From contig BTRK01000004.1 of assembly GCA_036245805.1 (NCBI GenBank), positions 36,193,541 to 36,257,540 of the forward strand: DNA of 64,000 nt, read 5' to 3'. A program made the position numbers and the translations under genes. The DNA is from Pristionchus mayeri (lineage: Eukaryota; Nematoda; Chromadorea; Rhabditida; Neodiplogasteridae). Below the pieces are notes generated by a model, which did no database searches, had not been told where the DNA came from, and saw only the letters and a program-made list of their open reading frames with translations. This document shows positions 47,550 through 58,949 of this stretch, piece by piece. Each line of letters begins with the position of its first letter. The stretch's first letter is position 1.

Positions 47550-49108
47550 ATGCACGACTCGATCGAGTTCGGGCCCATTCTAGTAGCTGTTGAGTGGTTC
47601 TTATTCTATTGTGGAGCGGGGATCGTAGTCATCACTCTGCCAATGTACATAATAGTGATTGCCTTGCTCCTATCGAGCATAACGGGTCAGACGGGAGGGA
47701 CCAGCTTGTCGTTTTATCGCATTTATTTGGTGAGCGATCGTTATTTCAGTAATACAAATTGTATATTTTTTTGAAAATATATGTGCAGATTGGTGGTGTA
47801 GTGGACATGGCTTCACTGCTCAACAACCATCTGTTGTGTATTTTGCCCGCCCATGGATACTACCTGGACTTCTACCTCTCGAGCATCTTTATTGGACAAG
47901 TAAGTATACCGTCTGTTTTCATGATTTCTACGTAGCGTTCGTAATTCGGATCTTCATTTTACACAATCTATATACCGGCGAGAGAGTGCATAGAATGAAG
48001 AGAGCGTGGTGTCATTTCCCGAGCTCTAATTTCTAGCGTTGTTCACTTCCATCGTCTTACAGACATACATTGCGATTGCGTGGGGCATTCGTTGTGCACA
48101 AGTTACCACAGGGACAATTCTGGCACTAAATCGCCTAACTGCTGTTGTGTTCCCAACCAAATTCAGTCAAGTAATCAATAATTTGAAGTGTAAAAGAAAT
48201 AATATTTACAGTTGTGGTCGAGTCGTAATTGCATGGTTGCTAATATTGTGCAGCTTGTGCCAGCCATTTGCATGGGATCATTTATCTACACGTCAACATT
48301 CGAGTATGAAGTCACCTGGCAAGGAGGAAAATCGTGTGAGGTAAACTTTGTATCGAACAATATGAAACGAATTGTAAATTTAGTTTGAGGACCCAGAATT
48401 TGAACGAATGTACTTTTCAATCGCAAGCACGATTCACACGATTTTCGTGTTCTACATCGTCATCAATTATGGCCTTGTTTTTCGGAGTTTCAGGAAGCAA
48501 ATTAAACAAGTGCGTGTTTATCGAAGAATTAATTATATCATTCCACATATTGGCTGTTATTGTAAATATTGGCTGTATATTGCGAAATGGATCCTGTGGA
48601 GACCCACAGTTACGGAGACATGCCCCTGTAATTCAGTTACGAAACAGTTCTTCTATCGAGAAGCGACGTCAGGAGAATAGATTACTCTATATTTCCATCG
48701 TTATTTTCGTACTCGAAGTGTGTAAATCTTCTTGAAAATCGTAACACGATAATTTCAGATTTGCACCTGGATATTTTCACTCATCGCGTTTGTCATTTGG
48801 GTAGATGTGAGTCACATTTTATCATCTTCTTACTTTTAATGAAATAATATCTTTATTTTTTTTATTTTGATAAATTTTCACGAAAATTGCAGATGCCCCT
48901 GCGTCTGTTCTACATGATCTGCTATGCTCTGTACGATGTCTACGCCTGCGCCCCTCCCTATCTTCTTATTCTCTTCTCAACATCTTTCCGGAAGCGGTTG
49001 ATTGCCCTTCTCAGGTTTGAAATGACATTCAACAAACTGCTCCAACTATGATTCAGAAATCATATTCTGTCTCATCAATTGACGCGCGGTAACTCGGTTA
49101 CAGCATAA
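47550..49108 (+). CDS. 7-TM chemoreceptor (Srg/Srv-like)
   Basis: Nine exons: 47550-47729, 47789-47899, 48063-48170, 48212-48340, 48384-48509, 48610-48717, 48759-48806, 48893-49014 and 49057-49108. They sum to 984 nt, 327 residues, a normal length for nematode serpentine receptors. Seven hydrophobic helices are evident, beginning FLFYCGAGIVVITLPMYIIV. TM3 is followed by ALNRLTAVVFPTKF, the family's DRY-like position. The last helix includes LYDVYACAPPYLLILFSTSF and leads to RKRLIALL. The protein would act in the membrane of chemosensory neurons, an inference from the family. Frame and splice sites look intact. If the last intron were retained, the protein would end FNKLLQL at 49051 instead. 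Confidence 0.85.
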
Positions 49109-49185
49109 AGTATTCCCTCGACAACGACCAGGAAGAATTGAACAATATAAATTATCTATTGCATTGATGTACAGAAGGCAAAGTA

Positions 49186-50427
49186 TTGGGGTGTCCGGAA
49201 AGTTCGTATAATGCTTCGGAAAAAAGTCAGTTCGCGATCAAATGCAGTGATTGCGCAATCTGTTTGTCAAAAATGTATTGCATCATTCTGACGTTGAGTA
49301 GTGAGAGGATTTAATCAGTCTCCTAGTTGCTACATTTATTCTTGTGATGGACTCCCATCTCTACCTCCGAGAAGTTTTACTTCATTACTACCGTCTTGGC
49401 CGATCCGTGAAGGAGGCTCACTCTGCCCTGGCCCTGTCGGAAGGAGCTGACGCCCCCTCCATACCCTTCTGCTATAAGTGGTTCTCCCGCTTCAAGAAAG
49501 GGGAGTTTGGTCTCGATGATCAACCCCGCTCTGGACGCCCTCCCTCCCTCGATCAGCCTCTCGTTCTCCGCACACTGAAGCGCAAGCCCATGGCCAGTGT
49601 GCGTGAGTTGAAGAAGGATACTGGTACTCCCAGATCAACGGTGTCCGATATCCTCCATCGATCTGGGAAGAAGCCGAAACTCCCACAAGTGATTCCCCAT
49701 GACCTCTCCCCCGAACAGCTGAAAATCGTGTTCAAGTCTGTCGGGAATTACTCCATCGTAGATCCAATCTTCGATGGGTCAATTCCATCATCGCTACAGA
49801 TGAGAAGTGGATCACGTACGATAACCCTGTGAGGAGACTGCAATGGGTGGATGCAGATGAGAAGCCCACGCCCGTCCCGAAGAAGGATGAGCACGGAAAG
49901 AAGGAACTCCTCTGCTTCTTCTTCTCAGTGCTCGGTCCCATATACTGGGAGATCCTCGCCCCTGGCACCAGCATCAATGCCGACCTCTTCTCTGAACAAC
50001 TGGAAGATGTCGCGATCAGAGTCCCTCCCAGACTCCTGAACCAGGGCAAAATTCTTCTTCTGATGGACAATGCTCGCCCACATCGAGCGAAGATGACCCA
50101 GAAGAAAATGGACGAGCTGAAGATCGAGAGGATTCCCCATCCACCGTATTCCCCGGATCTCTCCCCATGCGACTACCACTGCTTCCGCTCTCTCTCTGAC
50201 TTCTGCAAAGGAAAGAAGTTCAAGAATCGAGATGAAGTTGTGAGGGTTTTCGTGAACTGGGCGGTCTCGAAGAAACCCGCATTCTGGAAGAGAGGAATCG
50301 AGACCCTGCCCAATCGCTGGAGGGAGGTAGTGAGAAAGAAGGGGGCATACATTGGTCACTGAGAATTGTAAAGCATTGAATAAAAAATAAAAACAAAAAA
50401 ATTATACGAACTTTCCGGACACCCCAA
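49186..50427 (+). mobile_element. Mariner element, one frameshift from intact
   Basis: Ends TTGGGGTGTCCGGAAAGTTC and GAACTTTCCGGACACCCCAA with TA on both sides. The transposase starts MMDSHLYLREVLLHYYRLG at 49344 and stops at 50360-50362. The frame shifts once near 49725, where the continuing frame reads RELLHRRSNLRWVNSI before the catalytic TDEKW. The remaining triad residues are in LLMDNARPH and PYSPDLSPCDYHCF, 34 residues apart (DD34D). All three aspartates are present, unlike the copy at 30662. It lies just downstream of the chemoreceptor gene. The two mariners have different ends and diverged proteins. Confidence 0.9.
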
Positions 50428-50647
50428 TATTTGCAGAATATGTCATTTCGACACAGTCGGTTGTTACGAATGAAATTCGCAAATGCAATGTTGTGAAACA
50501 ATTCTCTCTCTTTCTCCTGTGTCCAATAACACTGAGTGATTCTATCAGCCTCTTATCTCTCCATCTCGCTATATTCTGCAAAAAACAACTTTCCGTTTGC
50601 AAACTATTCGTTCACTTCCGCCTAGATTTCCACGATAAGAATAGCGG

Positions 50648-50654
50648 TATAAAA
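50648..50654 (+). promoter_or_regulatory. TATA box of the small secreted-peptide gene
   Basis: TATAAAA lies 39 bp before the proposed ATG at 50687 in an otherwise AG-rich leader, consistent with a very short 5' untranslated region. Confidence 0.45.
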
Positions 50655-50686
50655 TCGGAAAGAGAGGAACATAAAAAACCCCTGAA

Positions 50687-51282
50687 ATGTTCAAATCGGT
50701 CATTCTCTTCTACTTTGCGCTGCTCGCATTCGCCAGTGGTGGTAAGATCCTGCTCTTTTTAAAATCATGATACTTTGACAACAGAAAGCGTAGTCCGCGG
50801 TGTGGTGGCGAGATTTAGTGCATTTGATTCTAAATATACAGCGTTCCGCGTCCGTTTAGAATCAAGTGTACTATATCTCGCCACCACACCACGGACTACG
50901 CTTTCATAGTACTATATTTCTTACTTTGAGCAATGGTGGTGTCCTCGATATTCCCCTTTGAATCAGTGTCCGTGCACGAACCTAGTATCAAATTACGATT
51001 ATTCCACATCCCATTCTTTTCGAAAACTACGTCGAAATCTAGAAGCACTTGTGATGTGTAGAATCTCGCAGTCGACCTCTCCATACTGCATCCTAGTTTT
51101 TCCGTCTCATGACGACTAGAAATTTCGGTTGATGTTGAAGCACCTTTATCCTTGCTCTTTTCAGCCGTTGTCGTTACTAATCCGCGTCCAGTGTGAGTCT
51201 GATAATCGATATTTGTGGAATTTGAATTGTAGCAAGGTATAGTTCAGCAAGTCCATTTTTCAGGGTCGTCGTCAGGGGTTGA
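50687..51282 (+). CDS. Tiny secreted peptide precursor (candidate)
   Basis: Three proposed exons: 50687-50741, 51166-51193 and 51264-51282, 102 nt in all, with matching phases and standard splice borders (GTAAGA/TTTCAG, GTGAGT/TTTCAG). The 33-residue product starts MFKSVILFYFALLAFASG, a textbook signal peptide. After cleavage it leaves about 15 residues, AVVVTNPRPVVVVRG. The final Gly could be used for C-terminal amidation. A TATA box sits just upstream. The size and the NPRP element recall nematode antimicrobial or neuropeptide-like precursors, but I cannot assign a family. Intron 1 contains a 120-bp palindromic MITE. The second exon is only 28 nt, so the model rests on the start and the splice phases. 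Confidence 0.45.
50784..50906. repeat. 120-bp palindromic MITE, intron 1 of the peptide gene
   Basis: The arm AAAGCGTAGTCCGCGGTGTG...GTGGCGAGATTTAGTGCA is repeated inverted (ending CACGGACTACGCTTT), with a short loop near 50845. Confidence 0.85.
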
Positions 51283-51399
51283 AAACGAGAAACAATGATC
51301 AAGATTTGCTTCACTTCTGATAAAGATCTATCATAATTGTTCATCGCATTCAATCGACATACAACTAATAACAAATATTTTTGGCGGCCGCGGTATGTA

Positions 51400-52725
51400 C
51401 AGTCGCGCCGGAAAGTCACCGTACACTTTTCCAATTTGTTGTAACTTTTTGCCCAGGAAATGTATCATTCTGGCACTCAGGTATGATGTACCAAATCCAT
51501 CGGAGATTATGATCATGGTATTATAGTATGACGTCATCGCATAGTTATTGCGTAGTGATGACGCAATCAATCTGCACTTTTTCAAAACCGCATTATTCTT
51601 ACGTAGATTTTTTCCTGTTCACCATACTTTCTATGATTGGAGATATGACCGAGGCCTACCCAGAATAAATTTTTGAAGGTGCTGCTCGGGCGCACATTTG
51701 CTGCAGCGAAGTTGCAAAAACAGGATCTGAAATTCGGAAGTCGGCTTCTAGAGTAGCTAGAGACCCGTTCAAAGCATCAAAATGATCGCCATCATGAGTA
51801 GACATGATCCTGAGAATATGAATGCGATATTTCATAATTTGCCCTCAGGGCATGAAAAAATCACTTTTTTTTGCATGACCATTTTTTGGACATCCTTAAC
51901 GTTACGAAACAGTTTAGTAAAAATCTGAATTTCATCTGGTAATGTTCAAAATGTATTGAAGAACTGAATTCCAACTTTTTAGAGCGTTTGGATATCTTTC
52001 CAGCCCGCGGCGTGCGTTTTTCGGAGGTATACTAGGGTCGGGAAACACCTTGTTTACCCCTATGGGCGAGAGAGCGCAGACGACGAGAGTACGTAAACAG
52101 GGTGTTTCCCGACCCGAGTATCCCTCCGAAAAACGGTTGCCGCGGGCCGGAGAGTTATCCAAGCATTCTAAAAAGTTGGAAATCAGTTCTTCAATACATT
52201 TTGACTATGACTGTGCAAACACCAGATTTTTACCCAATTTTCCCGCAAAGTTATGAATGTCCAAAAAATGGTCACGCAAAAAATAGATTTTTTCATGCCC
52301 TGAGAGCAAATTTCGATCAGCTGTTATCATGATGGCAATCATTTTCATGCTTTGAACGAGTCTCTAGCTTGTCTAGAAGCCGAGTTCTGAATATGCGACC
52401 TCGATTTTGCAGCAAGGCTGCAGCCAAGATACGACCGAGCGGTAACTTCATTTTTTTTCTCTGGGTAGTACACGAACATATCTCCAAGCTCAGAAAGTTT
52501 GGCGAGCAGGAAAAAATCTATGTAAGAATAATGGATGTTTGAAAAAGTGTTTTTCGATTGCGTCATCACTACAAAATCAGTGATGACTCAATTGATGGCC
52601 CAGTATCCGCATTGTATTCCTCGATGGATTTGGTATATAGTGCCACAACATTTAACTTGATCGGCCAACTGTAACAAAAATTATATCAACAAGAAAAATC
52701 GTCTACTCACTTTCCGGCGCGACTG
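51400..52725. mobile_element. 1.3-kb palindromic TIR element FB6, TA target site
   Basis: Ends CAGTCGCGCCGGAAAGTCAC and GTCTACTCACTTTCCGGCGCGACTG with TA on both sides (51398-51399 and 52726-52727). Arms of about 640 bp pair around a centre at about 52070. The best-kept inner part (GGGTCGGGAAACACC with GGTGTTTCCCGACCC) is near-perfect and the outer parts are more diverged. There is no transposase. TA duplication and length fit a mariner-mobilised foldback. Confidence 0.85.
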
Positions 52726-52727
52726 TA

Positions 52728-53802
52728 TGTATGCGGTAGTTATGTATCACAAGGGACGATGTTGTATGATCGCAAATCATAGAAGGAGAAAAAACTGTTG
52801 AGAGAAGATCGGAAATTCTAAGAATGGAAGAACTTCAGATAAAGATCATTCAATATTGTTGTTCGCAATCAAGCAAATGTTCATGATCATTTATTTATGG
52901 CGGACACAGCACTCCACAAGTGTGCAAATTATTTCACGAGTTGAAGCCTTCAGTCATATGAGCATCCGTATTTTTGCCAAGGCAATAATTTGCTTTACTA
53001 GTATAGGGTCGAAAGAATCCCCAACGAGATCAGCTCCGAATTCGTGAATTGGATAGTTTGAGCTTACCATTAACATCTCAGCTGATCAATCGAGAGTGAT
53101 ATCAGAAAAAAAAGTGTGACGGTTCGCTGAAGTCCTCTGATAATTTTTGTGAATGTTGCCTTGGTGTTAATCGGGAATCGATTAGTCTGACCCCATTGTT
53201 TCCTGTTAGACCTGTTTAAAAATGATGACTCTCGGATAATTATCAATTTGAGTAACATAACTCACACCGAGCTTCACCCGAATATCAACTTCGTCATTGC
53301 AATGATCATTTACTGAATGAGTCAGACTCTTTGCGTGCCTGTAGCTTCGTTTCAACACTAATCCCCGTACTCTGCATATCGATTTTTACATACTGGATGC
53401 AAATGGATAATGCGAAATGAACTAATGAAGATATAATGACTGAGAAACGTATTCTGGATGATAGAAGAAGGGATAATCAAAAACACTTGAAACTCTACCT
53501 GTTTTCGACCCGTCCTGAATCGAGTAGCCAACCCGATCGCGACCCATCCAAAAGTCGATCCGTTGACCAAACTTCGAACTGACAATCCTTATTTGCTGAA
53601 CAAAATCAGAAGACTAAGAAGGCGTGAGTAAGGAGTGGGTCTTTCTAAACAAATCTCTGCTAAGCCATGTAAATCTCTTAATCATAGTAGTATCTCTTGA
53701 ACACAATTTTCACACGATGACTAACTGATACGAAACTAGGTGAGGCTGGAGGGGTATTTATAAGGATGCAAGAAGCATATCATTCTACACGTAGTCATCA
53801 CC
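52728..53802. other. Intergenic; possible orphan minus-strand exons
   Basis: Two short minus-strand segments with splice-like borders are visible: 53596-53510 (QIRIVSSKFGQRIDFWMG, donor GTAGAG) and about 53325-53262 (VNDHCNDEVDIRVKLG). They could be remnants of an F-box-like gene but I cannot join them to anything. Elsewhere nothing is seen. Confidence 0.25.
53755..53764 (+). promoter_or_regulatory. TATA-like box before the M13-like gene
   Basis: GTATTTATAAGG lies about 45 bp before the first ATG of the M13-like gene. Confidence 0.35.
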
Positions 53803-56800
53803 ATGATGATCTCCAGGGTGATACAGGCTCTACTTGGGGTGAGTCGTTACCAGCTGGTTTAAACATGTTCTCAGCTGGGATACTGATCGTTTATACTCGC
53901 ATGAATATCATCAGGAAAAATGTTCCCCATCATGCTCTCTAGTTTCGATTCTCTCATCATCATAGCGGCGAATATACTGTTATATTCGATCACATCTTCA
54001 TTCAATTTGCAGACGGTGGTATTGCTGGTAATATTGGGCACACTGGGAATCGGCATCGCTTCTCTTGTCACTATTATCAACGTGCAGGATCACGAGAGGG
54101 AACAACTCAGTATGCAGCAAAGACTTGCATTATTTTTCTCTGTAGGATTTTGGTATACTAAAACAAAACAATAAAAGAGTTGACACAAAGCAGACTCCAA
54201 AGAAAACTAACCCAAAGTTCACCTCAAACGCTCAAGGTGCCACATCTGCGCCTCTTCCGACTCCCTCGACTAGCACTCTCCCAGCCAATCAGAGATAACA
54301 ACCCTCGCTATCCAGCCTACAAGAGCTACTCGGACTACCTCAAGTGGACAAACTCATTTGTTATTCCCAGTTACTAACTGATGCGAAACTTGAGGATGGA
54401 TGTGAAATTAATATTTGCGATGTGATAACTCAGATGGTAGTCATTATATTCCCGTAGATAGTGCACACACTAGTAATAGTGCAAGTGTCTATAATCGCAG
54501 GAATTGGATGAACACCTCGGTAGATCCGTGCGATGACTTCTACGCGTTTACCTGCGGGGCGGGCACGACGGCGACGACGAAACCGGACACACTCGCCGAG
54601 GATGTCCGTGACCAGTCACTGATCAGCGAGCTCAGCCAATCTGCCAGCCACTTCGAGAAATATGTGCGTTTGAGCACCATTTGGCCCAGTCAAAAGGCCA
54701 ATTTTTCATTTCCATTTTCTACTGTAAAATCTGAAGAACCGTATACTAGAATGCATAATTCTCCTCATTTTTTTCATGTTGCAATGAATATCATATGAGG
54801 TAGTGAACATGCGACGGTATGATCAAAATTCTGAAATAGTAAAACATTTCAGCCGCTGCCCGTTCGCCGAATCAAGTGGTTCTACGACGCGTGCTTGATC
54901 GGAGCTACTGAAGTATGATCATTGTAGGGTTAGCTACACGGCTGCGACGTGGAAATCCCATTGCGATATCGCAATCCCCCCCACCTCCCCCTCACAGTAG
55001 TAGAGCCCGTCTATTGCCTGATAATCGACTATTAGTCGACTATCTACTTAATCGATTTGGTGATATCTCGTTCATTTTCAACCACTGATGAGTGAATGAG
55101 TGGTCGTTGGATAAAGGATGGATGTATGACTTAGTAGAGAATGCTCAATATTTCTTATAATGCTAAATCCGACTGCTAAGTGCGAAAAACTGTTTTCAAG
55201 CATATATGCAATAGGCGGTCTCTACACAGTTCCATTCAAGACGAACTCACCGCGCGATCTGCTCGAATCTTCTACGATTTGAGAGGTGTCAATACCGGCT
55301 TTGGCTTCCCCGCCCTTTTTCCCGAGGAGACGAAGACAGCCACTCCTGAGCAGCTGGCTGAAGTTCTAGGTTAGATTATTATAGAAGCGTCGAAATTAGA
55401 ACACATCACCATTAACATATCGCGAAGCGAAGTATGTGTTTTTTTCTTTTCTTATTAACGATTATTCTTATTTCTATGACATCAAGCATATTAGAATTTT
55501 AAATTTATCAATCGAATTGAACAGACACGACCTCATTTAGGAAACTCCAAAGGAACCAATGGAATCGACACATTGATTAGCTTCTTTCGCGCCATTGATG
55601 AGAAGGACCCGCACAACCCGAATGGAGGCGCTTCATTTCATGTTGACCAACCGCCAACTCTCAATCCGCAAACCTTCTACTCCACTGTGTACGAAGACGA
55701 TAAGGAAGAGTAAGTACTTGATAATTAGCAACTCGTCAATTCTTATTCTTGTTCTTTGTTCACCAAAACATTCGTGGGATTGAGCATTTTGTTGGGGATA
55801 TTATCTTCTGGCTTGGGCGAAGGGGTTGTGTGGCAGTTCTGTGCTACATTTATATTGGAAGACTGGAGGACAAAAGAAGGTGATATTCTGATGAAATCTG
55901 ATTGTTCAGCGTGATCGTCGAGGTCTTCTCCATAATAAACGCGGCAGCACGACTTCTGGGCGCCGAGAAAGTGGATCAAGTATAGGTAATGTTCCCTAGA
56001 AGCACGTTGGACAGCAGGGATACGTAGTCCTAGCAGTAGTCGGCCTCACCGCACTACACCACCTAGCGTAGTAGTCCCTTGAGGACTGTTAAATCGCTTG
56101 ATGTGGCTGCACCTTCACCCGTTTTTTACAGGCGAGGAAGGATGCAGAGGATATAGTGCAGCTCGACTATGACCTGTCCATGAAATTTTCATCTGATAAC
56201 GGGAAGAGATATCAGAATTACACCAGTCTGTACAATCCATACACTGTCGCCGAGCTTCAGGAGCTGGCTCCATTTCTCAACTGGACGACTTATCTCAACA
56301 AGGCAAGTCCATTTACCACGGGTATCACGAGTCAGTGGAGGTAGCCGGGAGCATTTTTCAAAAAGTTATCTCAGATATTGATAATATTATAGTGTTATAT
56401 TGTCCTAGAGAGAATATTTCGAAAAATAGAGGTCATTGGTCCCAAAGCCGGCTTTTGGGAATTTTCCGGTTTTGCATCTGGATATAGTGTATTTCAGCTC
56501 CCAGATGAGCTAGAAAGTTGGCATTGGCCTTAAAATGTGCAGAAAATTATTTCCAGAAACTTTTCTGTTAAACACTTTTATGGCGGGAGTGAAATAAATT
56601 TATTAAAGTCGAAGAACCGATTTTCACACAAGAAAATAAATATTTTCGACATCACGCAGGAAACTTTCAGTGAATTTTCTTTTCATAATTCGAAAGAAGA
56701 AGTCGATATGTATCTTAGAAAAAATTATGGAAAGATTTGAAGGGTATATATGTCTCCCAATGTTTGGTCGAAATGGGACATGTCATGAAATCACAGACAT

Positions 56801-58746
56801 TTGTGTCAGTATTCAGTCTTAGAATAGTTTCACCTATGAAAAATCAACGTTTTAAATCATTTTAGGAATGGTGAAGAACAATGGAGCTGCAAAACACAGA
56901 TTTAGAGTTACTCTGAAAAATCACTTTTTTCGGAAGTGCAACTTGCTAAGTTTGACCGTCCGAAATTTAGCAATCTCAATCCTGCGATGGCAATTTGAAT
57001 GGGTGATTTGAAGTAGTCACCGATATGAGTAAGAGCTTGGAATATAGCCCCGATATAACTACTACAAAGTGTTCAATATATTACTGGAATGTGCGATTTC
57101 GCGCTGCTCTAAAAATACAAAATTAAAAATAACCAAGTTTTTTTTTGATATCTTCATTCAGAATTACACAAAAAAATATTGTTGTATGAGAAAGAGTCAG
57201 GAAAGAGCAATAACTCCTACAATGGGCACTTTTTAAAATAGCAGATGGGATAGTGTCAGGGAGGAAAATTGATTTTCCTCATTTGAGAAATGTGCTGCTC
57301 TTATCAGTGTTTTCTGATTATTCCTCATACTTAAATATTTTTGATAAGTAAATCTGGTTGAAGATCTCCAAAAAATTGATAATTTGGAATTTTGTATTTT
57401 TAGAGCATCGCGAAATCGCATATTCCAGTAATATATTCAAAACTTTGTAGTAGTTATATCGGGGATATATTTCAAGCTCTTACTCATATCGGAGCCTACT
57501 TCATATCACCCATTCAAATTGCCATCGCAGGATTGAGATTGCTAGGTTTCGGACGCTCAAACTTAGCAAGTTGCACTTCCGAAAAAAAGTGATTTTTCAG
57601 AGTAATTCAAAATCTGTGTTTTACAGCTCCATAGTTCTTCACCATTCCTAAAATGACTCAAAACGACGATTGTTCATTTGTGAAACTATTCTAAGATTGA
57701 ATACTGACACAAATGTCTGTGATTTCATGACATGTCCCATTTCGACCAAACATTGGGCGACATATATACCCTTCAAATCTTTCCATAATTTTTTCTAAGA
57801 TACATATCGACTTCTTCTTTCGAATTATGAAAATAAAATTCACTGAAAGTTTCCTGCGTGATGTCGAAAATATTTATTTTCTTGTTTGAAAATCGTTTTT
57901 TCGATTTTCATAAATTTAGTTCACTCCCGCCACAAAAGTGTTCAACAGAAAAGTTTCTGGAAATAATTTTCTGCACATTTTAAGGCCAATGCCAACTTTC
58001 TAGCTCATCTGGGAGCTGAAATACACTATAGCCTGATGCAAAACCGGAAAATTCCTAAAAGCCGGCTTTGGGACCAATGACCTCTATTTTTCGAAATATT
58101 CTCTCTAGGATAATATAACACTATAATGTTATCAATATCGGAGATAACTTTTTTTTATTTTTCATCCACTGACTCGTGATACACGTGTTACATATGTATT
58201 TATTTATTTATTTGCATTGTATTTACATGCGAGTTCATTTACATATCCTTTTTTGCTTCGTGCATTGCGCACTGTTTTATGATATTTATTGCCAGGCAGT
58301 ATTTTTTGTCCTCCATCGAATAGCCGATGGTTGAATTAGTATAGAATGAATATACAAAAATGCAAAAAATCAATAATAGCCTCAAGGGAAAGCCGGAAAT
58401 GATCCGCGCTCTCTCACTTTTGCATACTCTCTCGTACACGCGACGGGATCAGGGTGAGATCAGGGTTTCGTCCTTGTTGGGTAACTTTAACTAACTTATT
58501 GATCAATAAATCATTCTTATTAGATACAGTAATTTCAATTTCAGTCGTGGTGCATGCAGAAGTCTTGCCTCACTGAGTCGTACTTTCCAATCATCTCCAG
58601 ACTGATCCCCACTCTCTCGCTCCCTACACGGTACTCAGAACATTCCAGAATATGTTCGCATTCCAAGCGAACTTCAATTGCCCTCCTGGATCGACGTACG
58701 CCCAGAGAAACACTGTGCAGTGTGGGTGCCCGATAGGGTGGCGTAG
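53803..58746 (+). pseudogene. M13 (neprilysin-like) metallopeptidase, core missing
   Basis: N-terminal part: exon 53803-53838 (MMISRVIQALLG), 54013-54109 (membrane anchor VVLLVILGTLGIGIASLVTI), an unclear stalk region 54180-54430, then about 54457-54663 with NTSVDPCDDFYAFTCG, 54853-54912 (RRIKWFYDACLIGATE), about 55210-55371, 55541-55709 (FHVDQPPTLNPQTFYST), 55910-55979 and 56132-56302 (LYNPYTVAELQELAPFLNW), the last with a GC donor (AAG|GCAAGT). Then a 1.9-kb foldback begins. The C-terminal exon appears at 58545-58746: SWCMQKSCLTESY, then in a second frame TDPHSLAPYTVLRTFQNMF and FNCPPGSTYA, then in a third frame PEKHCAVW. M13 enzymes place their zinc site (HExxH and GENxAD) between these parts, and neither motif is present anywhere in the gap. 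The gene is therefore dead. Confidence 0.8.
56319..58187. mobile_element. Foldback element FB7 inside the M13 pseudogene
   Basis: Ends GGGTATCACGAGTCAGTGGA and CCACTGACTCGTGATACACG, as in F-box region elements FB3 and FB4. Arms of about 870 bp pair around a centre near 57250. The family core is in both arms (GCCGGCTTTTGGGAATTTTC and TTTCAGCTCCCAGATGAGCT at 56447-56515, mirrored at 57990-58065). It starts 16 bp after the last recognisable N-terminal M13 exon. Confidence 0.85.
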
Positions 58747-58873
58747 AACCTCTCCCTCGATGGAGATATCGCCCTATCAAATGAATAATCGTATCAGCTA
58801 ATAAAGTATACTCTGATAGGTTTTCCAGTTCTTACTGCAATAATTTGGTTGCCCTGAAAATGGCAAAAGGTAA

Positions 58874-58945
58874 TGGAGTTAAGGGGAATCGAAACCCAGA
58901 CTTCTCGCATGCAAGGCGAGTGCTCTACCCCTGAGCTATACCCCC
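58874..58945 (-). tRNA. tRNA-Ala(UGC)-like, probably decayed
   Basis: Reading on the minus strand: acceptor GGGGGTA, D-arm GCTCAGGGGTAGAGC, anticodon arm CTCGC-CTTGCAT-GCGAG with anticodon UGC, T-arm TGGGTTTCGATTCCCCT, and 3' strand TAACTCC plus A. The box A-like and box B-like (GGTTTCGATTC) promoter words are close to consensus. The T-stem has two mismatches and the acceptor stem one mismatch plus a G-T pair, so it may be a pseudogene. No intron. Confidence 0.7.
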
Positions 58946-58949
58946 GATG

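Noticed and set aside
58541..58780. Minus-strand 79-codon frame
   Set aside because: It is the shadow of the frameshifted C-terminal M13 exon on the + strand, which has clear family motifs.
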